This document shows, piece after piece, positions 17,610-26,297 of a stretch of 64,000 nt of DNA. The stretch covers positions 62,001 to 126,000 of the forward strand of contig NZ_JAATHD010000015.1 of NCBI RefSeq assembly GCF_011947265.1. Reading direction: 5' to 3'. Position 1 is the first letter of the stretch, and every line of letters begins with the position of its first letter. The position numbers and the translations under genes were made by a program. The notes beneath the pieces were generated by a model. That model saw nothing but the letters and a program-made list of their open reading frames with translations, did not search any database and was not told the DNA's origin. Source of the DNA: Paenibacillus sp. HB172176. GTDB taxonomy: Bacteria > Bacillota > Bacilli > Paenibacillales > Paenibacillaceae.

Positions 17610-17674
17610 GCCCCGGTCCATTCATAAGCAGCGGTTATCCCCTGCGGAAATCGAGTTGAATCGGGGCCTCTTTC
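17610..17674 (+). terminator. Possible terminator after mtnA
   Basis: GCCCCG at 17610 pairs with CGGGGC at 17662-17667, with a smaller internal GCAG/CTGC hairpin, and a CTCTTTC tail follows. The loop is long and the T run weak, so efficiency is uncertain. It lies between converging mtnA and yunC. Confidence 0.45.
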
Positions 17675-17689
17675 ATGCTATGACATGCA

Positions 17690-17995
17690 TTACAGCATCT
17701 TTTGGAGCGCAGCGCTGCCTTTCATGCCTACCATAATGCCCAGGGCTTCAGCCGTATGAGTGACAGATTCAAGCGGAGCCTCGAACAACTGCTCCAAAGT
17801 ACGAACCCCAACCGCGCGTCCTGCAATGATCTCCCGATCACGAAGCATCTCATTAAGAAGCGACACGTCGAGCGCGCCGCACATAATATAGCCTTTGTCC
17901 GTTGATATCGATAAAAGCGTTGTTTTAGGCAATTTCACTTCGACTCCGAGAACAGTTTCCCCGCTTTCCAGCACGAATGGCACCATCCTCAACAT
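17690..17995 (-). CDS. yunC: YunC family protein (DUF1805)
   Basis: The protein has 101 residues and matches B. subtilis YunC closely along its length: VKLPKTTLLSISTDKGYIMCGALDV, then GRAVGVRTLEQLFEAPLESVT, and a glycine-rich end. The biochemical role of DUF1805 is unknown. The ATG at 17995 was chosen because AAGGAGGTG lies 9 bases upstream; a longer reading frame to 18166 adds a Cys-rich N-terminus without family similarity. It converges with mtnA and is divergent from the hypothetical gene at 18159. Confidence 0.88.
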   Translation of the reverse strand: MLRMVPFVLESGETVLGVEVKLPKTTLLSISTDKGYIMCGALDVSLLNEMLRDREIIAGRAVGVRTLEQLFEAPLESVTHTAEALGIMVGMKGSAALQKML

Positions 17996-18158
17996 AACCG
18001 CATCCACCTCCTTCGGGCTCGTGGTAACATAGCGACGTATGCAAGAACAGTATATGCAAATATTTCGCGCGCAGTGTGGAATTACACAATTATGGGTCTT
18101 TGTGTATAGTACGATTAATGGTATATTAGATTCATCCTGCATGTACGGAGGCAAGCTC

Positions 18159-18713
18159 ATGACCAAGCACCATGAACCGGTTCAACCAGAATCGAAATCC
18201 ACTTCTTCGTTTTTGTTTCAAGTGGAAATATTAATAGAAGAGAAGCATCATACTTCCGCCTTGGAGCAACTGATTCATCAGCTAAACAGCAACGATTTTT
18301 CCGATTATCGCATCACATCGGGCATTCAGCTAGGCGAGAAGATCGAGAGAGCCTTGTACGCCGCGGAAGTGCATGAATCCGTTCCCATTTCTATAGAGAA
18401 GGATGCCGCAACAGAGCATTTAACAAAGATTGAGACAAAGACCGCGTCTCCCCCCAAGCCAATGTCTGAACCGAAGGCGCCTGAAGAGCCGAAAGCTCAA
18501 GGGGATAGCCAGAGCCTTGACCCTATCCGAACGTTTATGAAGAACAATTCGCTGATTCGACTTATTGTTAATAGAGGGTTTGGCGTGAAGATGAATATCC
18601 CGTGCCGCATCATCAACATCGATGACAATGATCAGCTCATTACGGTATATCATGTGGACGAGAAGCAGGTTTATACATTCCGATTGAATGAAATCGAAGA
18701 TTTTGTCCTCTAA
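18159..18713 (+). CDS. Hypothetical protein with a Pro/Glu-rich linker
   Basis: I do not recognise this 184-residue protein. Residues about 15-75 form a mixed alpha/beta region (FLFQVEILIEEKHHTSALEQL). Residues 95-125 are a linker rich in Pro, Lys and Glu. A C-terminal module (about 130-184) contains LIRLIVNRGFGVKMNIPCRI, IDDNDQLITVYHVDEKQVYTF and a final NEIEDFVL, which looks like a small beta-barrel. No signal peptide or membrane helix is present. The ATG at 18159 has ACGGAGG 7 bases upstream. A bidirectional terminator follows at once. Its conserved-looking C-terminus suggests a real domain. Confidence 0.75.
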   Translation: MTKHHEPVQPESKSTSSFLFQVEILIEEKHHTSALEQLIHQLNSNDFSDYRITSGIQLGEKIERALYAAEVHESVPISIEKDAATEHLTKIETKTASPPKPMSEPKAPEEPKAQGDSQSLDPIRTFMKNNSLIRLIVNRGFGVKMNIPCRIINIDDNDQLITVYHVDEKQVYTFRLNEIEDFVL

Positions 18714-18716
18714 CGC

Positions 18717-18766
18717 AAAAAGCTGTTTCAAGGCCGCGATGAATCGCGTCCTTGAAACAGCTTTTC
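18717..18766. terminator. Bidirectional terminator
   Basis: A 17-bp outer stem (AAAAGCTGTTTCAAGG pairing with CCTTGAAACAGCTTTT) with an inner CGCGAT/ATCGCG stem lies between the converging hypothetical gene and the GGDEF-EAL gene. A and T runs at the two ends suit termination on both strands. Confidence 0.9.
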
Positions 18767-18778
18767 TCTATCTATGTT

Positions 18779-20665
18779 TCAGCCTGCTTTTAAAATTTGT
18801 TCAATGCTGTCGCTCGGCACCGGCGGGCTCCAGAAGAAGCCTTGCATTTCGTCGCAATGATGCCTGCGCAGGAAGTTCATCTGCTCCTCGTTCTCCACAC
18901 CTTCCGCAATCACTTGTATGTTCAAATTATGAGCCATAGCGATAATCGCCGCCACAATCTCGGCGTCGTTCGGGTCCTGCTGGATGTCGCGCACGAAGGA
19001 GCGATCAATCTTAAGCCGATCGATCGGGAAATTCTTCAAATAATGAAAGGAACTGTATCCCGTTCCGAAATCATCGACGGATATGCCTACGCCCAAATCG
19101 GTAATGGACAACAAACAACGGGAAATATGGCCAACATCGATCGTCATCGATTCCGTAATTTCCAAATCCAGATATTGCGGCTCCAATCCGGTGAGTTCAA
19201 GCACTTCGGAAACTCGGCTGGCAAGATCATGCTGAAGAAATTGGCGAATGGACAGATTAACCGAGACAGGCATTGGCTTGAAGCCCGCATCCTGCCATTC
19301 TTTATTTTGCCGGCAAGCCTCGAGAAGCACCCAGTCCCCAATTTGCACAATCATGCCGCTTTCTTCGGCAAGAGGGATGAAATCGCCCGGCGTAAGCAGT
19401 CCTCTTACCGGATGCATCCATCGCACCAACGCCTCAACGCCCACCATGCTGCCGTTCACCAAATCGTATTGCGGTTGATAATGAAGCACGAATTCGCTGC
19501 GCTGTATCGCGCGGTACATCTCGTGCTGGAGCTTCAGTCGCTCAAAGGATGAATTGCTCCAAGAATCATCATAGAGGAGACAATCATTCTTGCCGCTTTC
19601 CTTCGCTTTGACAAGAGCCATGTCCGCCTTCTTGAACAAGGTATACCCGTCATCCTGTATATTCATATTCGTAACAAGTCCAATGCTGGCCGTAATATGC
19701 AGGGGGAACCCCTTCAACTCGTACGGTTCCTCAATCGACTTTAGAATTTGTTTCGATTTATCCAATAGATCCTCTTGCGTTTCGATGGAATTCAGCAACA
19801 GGGCGAATTCGTCACCTTCCATTCTTGCCACATAATCTTGCTCGGCGAGTCCCCTGTTCAATCGCTCGGCAACTTGCATCAGCAGCATATCGCCGAATTC
19901 TCTTCCGAAAGACGCATTGACAAGCTTGAATCGATCAAGATCGAGATAGCAAATACCGATAAGCTCCTCGTCCTCCTTGGCGCGAGACAAGCTTTCGGTC
20001 AGCTTCATTTGGAACAAAGTGCGATTAGGCAACCCGGTCATGTCGTCATAATACGCCATGTAGCGTATTCGTTCCACGTTACGCTTGCGGTCGCTGAGAT
20101 CATGGCAGATAAGCAGCGTTCCGATTACCTCGTCATCCTGACTCATCGGCGCGCACACAATTTGCAGCTCAAGCGGGAAGCCGGAGCGATGCGCGATCGT
20201 AATATTGCTCTGCATCGTATCGCCGTTCCTCGATTGCTCGATCGCTTCATCGAGCAAATGCCTGCTGGCTGGATCTATTAACTGCATAATCGGCGAGCCG
20301 AGCAAATTGTCTCGTTGATAGCCCAGCATGCGGCTGCAGGCTTCGTTCATCTCCAGCAGAATGCCATTGCCGTCGAGCACCGCAAGCGGAACGGCCTCCG
20401 ATTGCATAAGCGTGTTAACGATTGCGGAATGATATTTGCGAAAGCTCGCGAATGGATATTGCCGAGCATACAAAACAAAAGCCGCGCCTGCCAAACAGAT
20501 GGCAACCGTAAGAGAACTCCATCTATACATCTCATTCGAAATGAATACAAAAGAAACTATGATCCAGGCAAATGCTAAAGCCAGCAGCAAAATGTTAATT
20601 TGCCAAGGCTCTCTTAAGGACAACGGCATAAACCGCTGTTTTCGCGTTTCCGTCGATGTATCCAT
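18779..20665 (-). CDS. Membrane PAS-GGDEF-EAL protein (cyclic-di-GMP turnover)
   Basis: This protein of about 628 residues has two N-terminal membrane helices (about 20-65), a PAS domain (about 80-195), a GGDEF domain (about 200-365) and an EAL domain (about 380-625). The EAL domain has VGVEALVRWMHP, LDLEITES, DDFGTGYSS and IKIDRS-type motifs (LKIDRSFVRD), so phosphodiesterase activity is expected. The GGDEF signature reads RMEGDEFALLL, with Glu for the first Gly, so cyclase activity is doubtful and the domain may bind GTP as a regulator. The ATG at 20665 has GGGGAAAG just upstream; in-frame TTG and GTG lie up to six codons earlier. It is a single gene. Confidence 0.9.
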   Translation of the reverse strand: MDTSTETRKQRFMPLSLREPWQINILLLALAFAWIIVSFVFISNEMYRWSSLTVAICLAGAAFVLYARQYPFASFRKYHSAIVNTLMQSEAVPLAVLDGNGILLEMNEACSRMLGYQRDNLLGSPIMQLIDPASRHLLDEAIEQSRNGDTMQSNITIAHRSGFPLELQIVCAPMSQDDEVIGTLLICHDLSDRKRNVERIRYMAYYDDMTGLPNRTLFQMKLTESLSRAKEDEELIGICYLDLDRFKLVNASFGREFGDMLLMQVAERLNRGLAEQDYVARMEGDEFALLLNSIETQEDLLDKSKQILKSIEEPYELKGFPLHITASIGLVTNMNIQDDGYTLFKKADMALVKAKESGKNDCLLYDDSWSNSSFERLKLQHEMYRAIQRSEFVLHYQPQYDLVNGSMVGVEALVRWMHPVRGLLTPGDFIPLAEESGMIVQIGDWVLLEACRQNKEWQDAGFKPMPVSVNLSIRQFLQHDLASRVSEVLELTGLEPQYLDLEITESMTIDVGHISRCLLSITDLGVGISVDDFGTGYSSFHYLKNFPIDRLKIDRSFVRDIQQDPNDAEIVAAIIAMAHNLNIQVIAEGVENEEQMNFLRRHHCDEMQGFFWSPPVPSDSIEQILKAG

Positions 20666-20843
20666 CTCTTTCCCCACACACAAACTTCCTTCCTCTGTTT
20701 CGAGTCAAGTGAAATCTAGGTCTATTATATACGAACTAGACGGTTTGGCATAGAAATATTTGCTAAAATCACGGGAAAATCATATGAAATCGCTCGTTCT
20801 TTGTCGAATACGCTCGAATTCCGCCAAAATCAAAGCTAAATGC

Positions 20844-21224
20844 TTATTGTTTGCCAAGCTTCCACGCGCCTGCAATCACATAGACCCAGCCGATCAGCAT
20901 CGCCACCCCGCCAATAGGCGTAATGGCCCCCAGGATGGATATGTCTGTTAGCGCAAGAACATAGAGACTCACGCTGAAAATAATCATGCCCGCAAAGATG
21001 AACGCCGCTCCCCTCTCGGCATTGCGATTGCCGCCGACCACCTTGACCATCAGCGAAACAAGCATCAGACCAAGCGCGCTGTACATCTGATAGCGGACTC
21101 CCGTCTCGAACACATCCAGAAGATGTTCGCTGATTCGATCCTCCAGGCCATGCGCTCCGAAAGCGCCGAAAGCAATAGCCAGAGCGGCGCTGATTGCGCC
21201 AATGATGAAATATTTTGGAAACAT
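20844..21224 (-). CDS. DUF423 family membrane protein
   Basis: This is a 126-residue protein with four hydrophobic helices and the DUF423 hallmark AIAFGAFGAHGLEDR near the N-terminus, then YQMYSALGLMLVSL and ITPIGGVAMLIGWV. Function is unknown in the family. The ATG at 21224 gives the standard N-terminus MFPKYFIIGA; an ATG 36 bases upstream lacks a binding site. It is divergent from the small membrane protein gene at 21291. Confidence 0.85.
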   Translation of the reverse strand: MFPKYFIIGAISAALAIAFGAFGAHGLEDRISEHLLDVFETGVRYQMYSALGLMLVSLMVKVVGGNRNAERGAAFIFAGMIIFSVSLYVLALTDISILGAITPIGGVAMLIGWVYVIAGAWKLGKQ

Positions 21225-21290
21225 GAGATGTTCAATCCCTTCTTTTTTGTGTATACTCATTAGAAATAAAAAGGAAATGGAGAATCGGAC

Positions 21291-21758
21291 ATGGAAACGT
21301 ACCTATCTGAAACCCCCGAGGAGCCTCAAGGCTTGAAGCATGGCAAGCTGGGCATCGCCTCCTTCGTCATTGCGCTGATCGCCGTGCTCATGATGATAGC
21401 CGCCGGCATTCTGGCGGCCATATTCGCGAGCGATATTTCAAGCAACGACAGCTTCATCGAGGAGCTCAAAAGCATCTCCGAGGATTATGAAGCCGGCGAC
21501 AAATCCACTATCGAAGACCGGCTTAACAGTGACGAGCAATTAAAGGACGCCCTGGTCTATATCGTGGTCGCCGCCATTATTATATTCGCATCGGTCGGAC
21601 TGGCGTTTATCGGCCTTATTCTCGGCATCGTCGGCGTCGTCGTCAAAGATGTCCGGAAGCTGTTCGGCGTAATCGGCGTCGTTCTGAACGGTTTGATCGT
21701 TCTCGGAACCGTCGGACTCTTTGTCTTTGGATTGATTGTGGCCAGCTTTTCGGCCTGA
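21291..21758 (+). CDS. Small membrane protein, DUF4064-like
   Basis: This 155-residue protein has a short polar N-terminus, a membrane helix (about 22-47), an acidic extracytoplasmic or cytoplasmic segment rich in Glu, Asp and Ser (about 50-83), and two or three more hydrophobic helices (about 86-118 and 125-153). The layout resembles DUF4064-type proteins of Bacilli, whose function is unknown. AAAAAGGAAATGGAG upstream supplies the ribosome binding site. No operon partner is evident; sbcC converges from the right. Confidence 0.65.
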   Translation: METYLSETPEEPQGLKHGKLGIASFVIALIAVLMMIAAGILAAIFASDISSNDSFIEELKSISEDYEAGDKSTIEDRLNSDEQLKDALVYIVVAAIIIFASVGLAFIGLILGIVGVVVKDVRKLFGVIGVVLNGLIVLGTVGLFVFGLIVASFSA

Positions 21759-21788
21759 ACGGCGAACGAGCGGCCGTCAAGCGATGTT

Positions 21789-24700
21789 TTATTTCACAAT
21801 AACAGCCGTTCGGCTGAAGCCTTCCTTCGTCTTGCTAACCTCAATGCAAGCAGGGAAGGCTTCTTTCAACTCCTGCACATGGGAGATGACCCCGATCATT
21901 CTGCCCGCGCGCTGCAAATCGATCAATGCCGCAATGGCATGCTGCAGCGATTCTTCGTCCAACGAACCGAAGCCTTCATCAATGAACATCATCTCGATGG
22001 AAATGCCGCCCTGATGGGCTTGAATCACATCGGTCATCCCGAGCGCCAGACAGAGCGACGCATTGAATTTCTCTCCGCCCGACAAAGACTTTACATCCCG
22101 ATTCTGACCGGTATAGGCATCGTATACATCCAGCCCGAGTCCGCTCTGCTTGCCTCTCGCTTCCAATCGATCGCTTCGAACCAGCTCGAATTGCCCGTTC
22201 GAGAGCTCCTTCAGCCTCACATTCGCCATCGCTAAAATTTGCTCCAAATATTCGATGAGAATATATCTCTCAAAGGATATCTTGAGCGCGTTGTCTCCCT
22301 TGAGCATCTGATAAATATCCAGCACCTGGCCAAGCTTCAGCTCGAGCGAGCTCTCCCGCTCGGAGGAACGGGCAATCGACTCTGCCAGTCTTGCGGCCTC
22401 CAGACTTCGGGCAATCGAAGACTGCTCCGCCGCGATAGCAGCCTCGAGTCCCTCGCGAAGCTGAGCCAGCCTGATCTGCAGCGCCTCCGTATCCGTTCGG
22501 AGCTTGCCCGCAAGCTCCAGCTCCAGGCCCGCTAGCTGCTCCTTCAAAGCCGCAACCGAAGTGCGGAAATTCTGAATCTTCTCTTGAAGCAGCCTCGTCT
22601 CATCTTCGGTTCTTGCCGCGGACGCATAAGCTTCGAGAGAGGCGAAACCAGCTTGGCTCCATTCCATTCGGAATTGCTCCAAGCGATCCTCGGCATCCTT
22701 GGCTGCGCCCTGCGCATGAAGCGCGGCTTGCTCCGCTATCGCTCCAAGCTCGGCAAGCTTCGTCAAGCAGTCCTGCCTCTCCTCTTGGGCTCGCTGCCAC
22801 CGCTTCTGCAATTCATCATGGCGTTTCGATTGCGAAGCGAGTCGAAGCCTCAACGCGGATGCCGTCCGGAGCTCTTCCGGAATTCGTTCCATTTCCTTAT
22901 GAAGACTGTGCTCCAGCGCATTGCGTTCCACCTGGATGTTGTGCAGCTCTCCTCGAAGCGAATCCTTCTCCGCTTCGAGAGACTCCGCCCGCTTCTCCTG
23001 CTCACTCCATGTATTCCTGTGTTCATCCAGCTTTTTCGCCGCAATCGCGAGTTGATCGCATTCTTCCTTCAGCTTCTTCCATTCCGAGCGGAGCTCCGAC
23101 TGAAGCTTGGCGAGCGTCTGCCCGTCGAGCGTTTGGCCGGGCGCAACCCGCTCCTCGAGACCTGATTCGGAGAGCTCCGCTTTCTCTCGCGAGGCTGCGC
23201 TGGAAGCGGCGGCTGTCTGCGCTCGAGCTCCCAGAAATTCGGTTTCGAGCACCGACAATTGCTGTTTTCGCTCCTGCAACAGCTCTTTGGAGGGCATATT
23301 CGCTTTGCTTGCGGCTTTCAAGGGATGCTGCAAGCTGCCGCATACCGGGCAGCTCTCGCCATCATGCAGATGCTGCGCAAGCAAGCTGGCTTGACCTTCC
23401 ACCCAGTTTTTCTCCAGCTGTTCGTAATCGCGCCTAAGCTGTTCCAACTGAAGGCTGCTTGTGCGCTCCAGCTCTTCATTCCTCAGCATTTCTGCGTCAA
23501 GCTCGAGCAGCCGTTTGACTCCTTTGCCTTGCCGCTCCAAGCCGCGCAGCCTCTCTTGCTTAACAGGCAGAGCGACAAAGGCTTTCTCGGAGTTCGCCAC
23601 GGCTTCTTGCGTCTGCTGGCGCTGCTTGCGCACGGCTTGCAAACCGCTCTCGGCTGCCCTCAGTTTCCCGCTTGCGTCGATCTCTTGACGCTGCAGCCGC
23701 CCGACTTCCGACTGTTGCTCCGCAAGCGACTCCACAACCGGGAGGAGTTCCCCCAATCGGTGAAGCTCCAGCTCCGCCAAACGGCGTTCTTCCTCTCTCG
23801 CCGCTTCCTTCTTGTATTCATTCTCCGCAGCCTCCGCCCGCTGCTTCATGCTGTCCAGCTCATGGCGCTTGCGGGTCAGCTCCGCTTCCGCTTCTTTGCT
23901 TGCGCGCTCCGCGCGGTTCGCTTGATCCTCATAAGGTCTTATGGCGGCTGCGCGGCCGGCAAGAGAGAGCTCCCTCTCCTGCCTTTGAATGGCAGGCTCC
24001 TGTTCGTTGCAGAGCTCCAGTTGTCCGCGCATTCGCTCCAGAAGCTCGAAGCGCTCGTTGACGGCGAGCGCGTTTCTCAGCTTCTCCTGACTCTCGTCAA
24101 GCTTCTTGTTCCACTCCGCCTTCGCTTCGGCCGCTCCCTTCGCTTGCTCCTCATAATAAGCTGCCTCGCCCATAAGGCCTTCCCGAACCTGGGAAGAGTT
24201 GTAGCTTTCCTGCTGGAAAGTTGCGGTCAGAACACCATCCTCCCGCCGGGGGAGAGCCTCCTCCGCCTGCCGCATAATGGCAAAGCAATCCGCTCTTGCC
24301 GATTTCAAAGCATCCTGCAGCTCGCGGTTCTGCTGCTGAAACCTCCCTTCGAGCTTCTCGAAGAGCTCGGTGCGGAATATACGTCTCAGAATTTCTTCCT
24401 TATTATCCGTATCCGAAGTTAGAAGCTTACGGAATTCGCCTTGCGGCAGCATGACGATCTGACCGAACTGCTCCTTAGTCAATCCGACAATGGACAGCAG
24501 CTTCGCGCTGACCTCCGTGGCGATGAAGCGATCCACGATCGGCTCGCAAGCGTCTCCGACAAGTTCGTACAGCTCCGATTTCTCACCTGTCTCGCTCTTG
24601 TTCCCGCTCTTGCGATGCTTCATCTGCCTGAATACGCGATAGCTTCGCGAGCCCACCGCGAAATCCAGCTCGACGGAAGTGTATGTATCGTCATCCGCAT

Positions 24701-24911
24701 AATGGCTTCTCAGCATGCGAATATCGTAGCGATCCTCGCCGCTTGCCGAGCCGTAGATCGCGAAGCAGATCGCATCGAAGATCGAAGTCTTGCCCGCTCC
24801 GGTATTGCCGGAGATCACGAACAGCCGCTGCCCGCCCAGCTCTGTGAAATCTATCGTTTCCGCATCGCGATAAGGCCCGAATGCGGTCATCGTCAATTTA
24901 ATCGGTCTCAT
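21789..24911 (-). CDS. sbcC: Exonuclease subunit SbcC (Rad50-like ATPase)
   Basis: SbcC with SbcD forms the SMC-like nuclease that cuts hairpins and protein-blocked DNA ends. The 1040-residue protein has Walker A GNTGAGKTSIFDAICFA near residue 38, two long coiled-coil arms rich in Glu, Arg and Lys, the zinc hook CPVCGSLQHP near residue 510, the ABC signature LSGGEKFNASL and Walker B MMFIDEGFGSLDEES near the C-terminus. It overlaps the sbcD end by 4 bases, so the two are translationally coupled. Confidence 0.96.
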   Translation of the reverse strand: MRPIKLTMTAFGPYRDAETIDFTELGGQRLFVISGNTGAGKTSIFDAICFAIYGSASGEDRYDIRMLRSHYADDDTYTSVELDFAVGSRSYRVFRQMKHRKSGNKSETGEKSELYELVGDACEPIVDRFIATEVSAKLLSIVGLTKEQFGQIVMLPQGEFRKLLTSDTDNKEEILRRIFRTELFEKLEGRFQQQNRELQDALKSARADCFAIMRQAEEALPRREDGVLTATFQQESYNSSQVREGLMGEAAYYEEQAKGAAEAKAEWNKKLDESQEKLRNALAVNERFELLERMRGQLELCNEQEPAIQRQERELSLAGRAAAIRPYEDQANRAERASKEAEAELTRKRHELDSMKQRAEAAENEYKKEAAREEERRLAELELHRLGELLPVVESLAEQQSEVGRLQRQEIDASGKLRAAESGLQAVRKQRQQTQEAVANSEKAFVALPVKQERLRGLERQGKGVKRLLELDAEMLRNEELERTSSLQLEQLRRDYEQLEKNWVEGQASLLAQHLHDGESCPVCGSLQHPLKAASKANMPSKELLQERKQQLSVLETEFLGARAQTAAASSAASREKAELSESGLEERVAPGQTLDGQTLAKLQSELRSEWKKLKEECDQLAIAAKKLDEHRNTWSEQEKRAESLEAEKDSLRGELHNIQVERNALEHSLHKEMERIPEELRTASALRLRLASQSKRHDELQKRWQRAQEERQDCLTKLAELGAIAEQAALHAQGAAKDAEDRLEQFRMEWSQAGFASLEAYASAARTEDETRLLQEKIQNFRTSVAALKEQLAGLELELAGKLRTDTEALQIRLAQLREGLEAAIAAEQSSIARSLEAARLAESIARSSERESSLELKLGQVLDIYQMLKGDNALKISFERYILIEYLEQILAMANVRLKELSNGQFELVRSDRLEARGKQSGLGLDVYDAYTGQNRDVKSLSGGEKFNASLCLALGMTDVIQAHQGGISIEMMFIDEGFGSLDEESLQHAIAALIDLQRAGRMIGVISHVQELKEAFPACIEVSKTKEGFSRTAVIVK

Positions 24912-26083
24912 ATCGCCTCGCCCTCCTCCTTCAGCAGCTCCTGCACGGAGGCAGCGAACAGCTCCTGCTTCTCCCGCGACAGCTCCTCGCCCTTCACTTC
25001 CTGATAGAAAGCCGCGAACAGAGCGATCGGATCCGCTTCCTGCCTGCTCTTCCGATCGCGTGCGGCCTCATCGCCAGGCGCTGCGCCGCCTTCACGGCCC
25101 AGAAACGTCTTGCGCTCCACATGCATCGCGTTCGGATAGACGGCTCGCACCTTCTCCATTGGATATAGAACCGGATTATCATTAAGCAGGGTCACATAGA
25201 CATAGTCTTCATTGACTGGATGAGTCTCCAGCTCTTCGATGTAAGCCGATATTCTTCTCATGTCGCGCAGCGGCTTCAGCTCCCGCTTCTCCACCGAGAC
25301 AGCTCCCGTTCCGTCCAGCTCCACCACCAGGTAGCCCTTACTGTGCTTCTCCTCCGAGATCGAATATTTCAACGGAGAGCCGGCGTAGCGAACCGTTTCC
25401 TTGCCGACATAATGCGCCTGATGCAGATGGCCGAGCGCCGTATAATGGAAGCCGTCAAAATAAGATGCGTTGACATATTCGGCGCCGCCGATGGCAAGCG
25501 GCCTCTCGGAATCGCTGGTATTGTCTTCCGGATGTCCTCCCTGCGTAACGAAAGCGTGTCCGATCAGAACATGTCTGGCAGCTTCGTCCATGCCGGCCTT
25601 CAACCTCGCCGTCAACGCTCTCATCGCATCGTCATGCGAACGGATGGCATCATCGCCGAGCGCATGACGAACAGCGGCCGGATCCGCGTAAGGAACGAGA
25701 TGAAAGTGAACTTCTCCGTGCCCGTCGCTTAATACGACCGGCTTCAAATCGCCGCTCAGATGCCCCCTCAAATGCAAGCCTCTATTCGCCATCAGCCTCG
25801 CACCGAAGTTAATCCGATCGGGACTGTCGTGATTGCCCGCTATCGCAAGCACCGGCACGCCAAGCCCTATGACCATTCGCTCAAGCAGCTCGTCCAGCAA
25901 CTCGACCGCTTCGGTCGGCGGAACGCCTCTATCATACAAATCTCCTGCTATAATAATCGCATCGGGACGTTCATCGGCGACGGCCTGCAGAAATTGCTCA
26001 AGCACATGCCGCTGATCCTCCGTCATATAGATTCCCTGCACCAGCTTGCCCAAATGCCAATCGGCCGTGTGGAACAGCTTCAT
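24908..26083 (-). CDS. sbcD: Exonuclease subunit SbcD (Mre11-like nuclease)
   Basis: SbcD is the metal-dependent nuclease partner of SbcC. The 391-residue protein has the metallophosphoesterase motifs FHTADWHLGK at the N-terminus, IIAGDLYDRGVPP near 45, AGNHDSPDR near 80, VLIGHAFVTQGG near 170 and TALGHLHQAHYVG near 215. The C-terminal part carries the SbcC-binding segment. It is the first gene of the sbcDC pair; 4 bases overlap with sbcC. Confidence 0.96.
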   Translation of the reverse strand: MKLFHTADWHLGKLVQGIYMTEDQRHVLEQFLQAVADERPDAIIIAGDLYDRGVPPTEAVELLDELLERMVIGLGVPVLAIAGNHDSPDRINFGARLMANRGLHLRGHLSGDLKPVVLSDGHGEVHFHLVPYADPAAVRHALGDDAIRSHDDAMRALTARLKAGMDEAARHVLIGHAFVTQGGHPEDNTSDSERPLAIGGAEYVNASYFDGFHYTALGHLHQAHYVGKETVRYAGSPLKYSISEEKHSKGYLVVELDGTGAVSVEKRELKPLRDMRRISAYIEELETHPVNEDYVYVTLLNDNPVLYPMEKVRAVYPNAMHVERKTFLGREGGAAPGDEAARDRKSRQEADPIALFAAFYQEVKGEELSREKQELFAASVQELLKEEGEAI

Positions 26084-26297
26084 AAGATTCGTTCCCCCTC
26101 ATCTCAATCCTTCCTCATAACCCAGTTCTTCTATTCCAGTTCTTCTATTCTATCATCCCGTCGATCAGGTCGCTACAGCGCTTCCTGCAAGAAGCGAGAA
26201 TGAAGTTGTCATATGCCGGAATTCCAGTTAGAGTAGTCTATTAGAACACATGGATTCGCACAGGGCATACACAATATTCATCGGAGGTTTGAACAAC

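Noticed and set aside
26250..26297. ATG at 26250 as the MFS transporter start
   Set aside because: There is no ribosome binding site before it, while the TTG at 26298 has GGAGG at good spacing.
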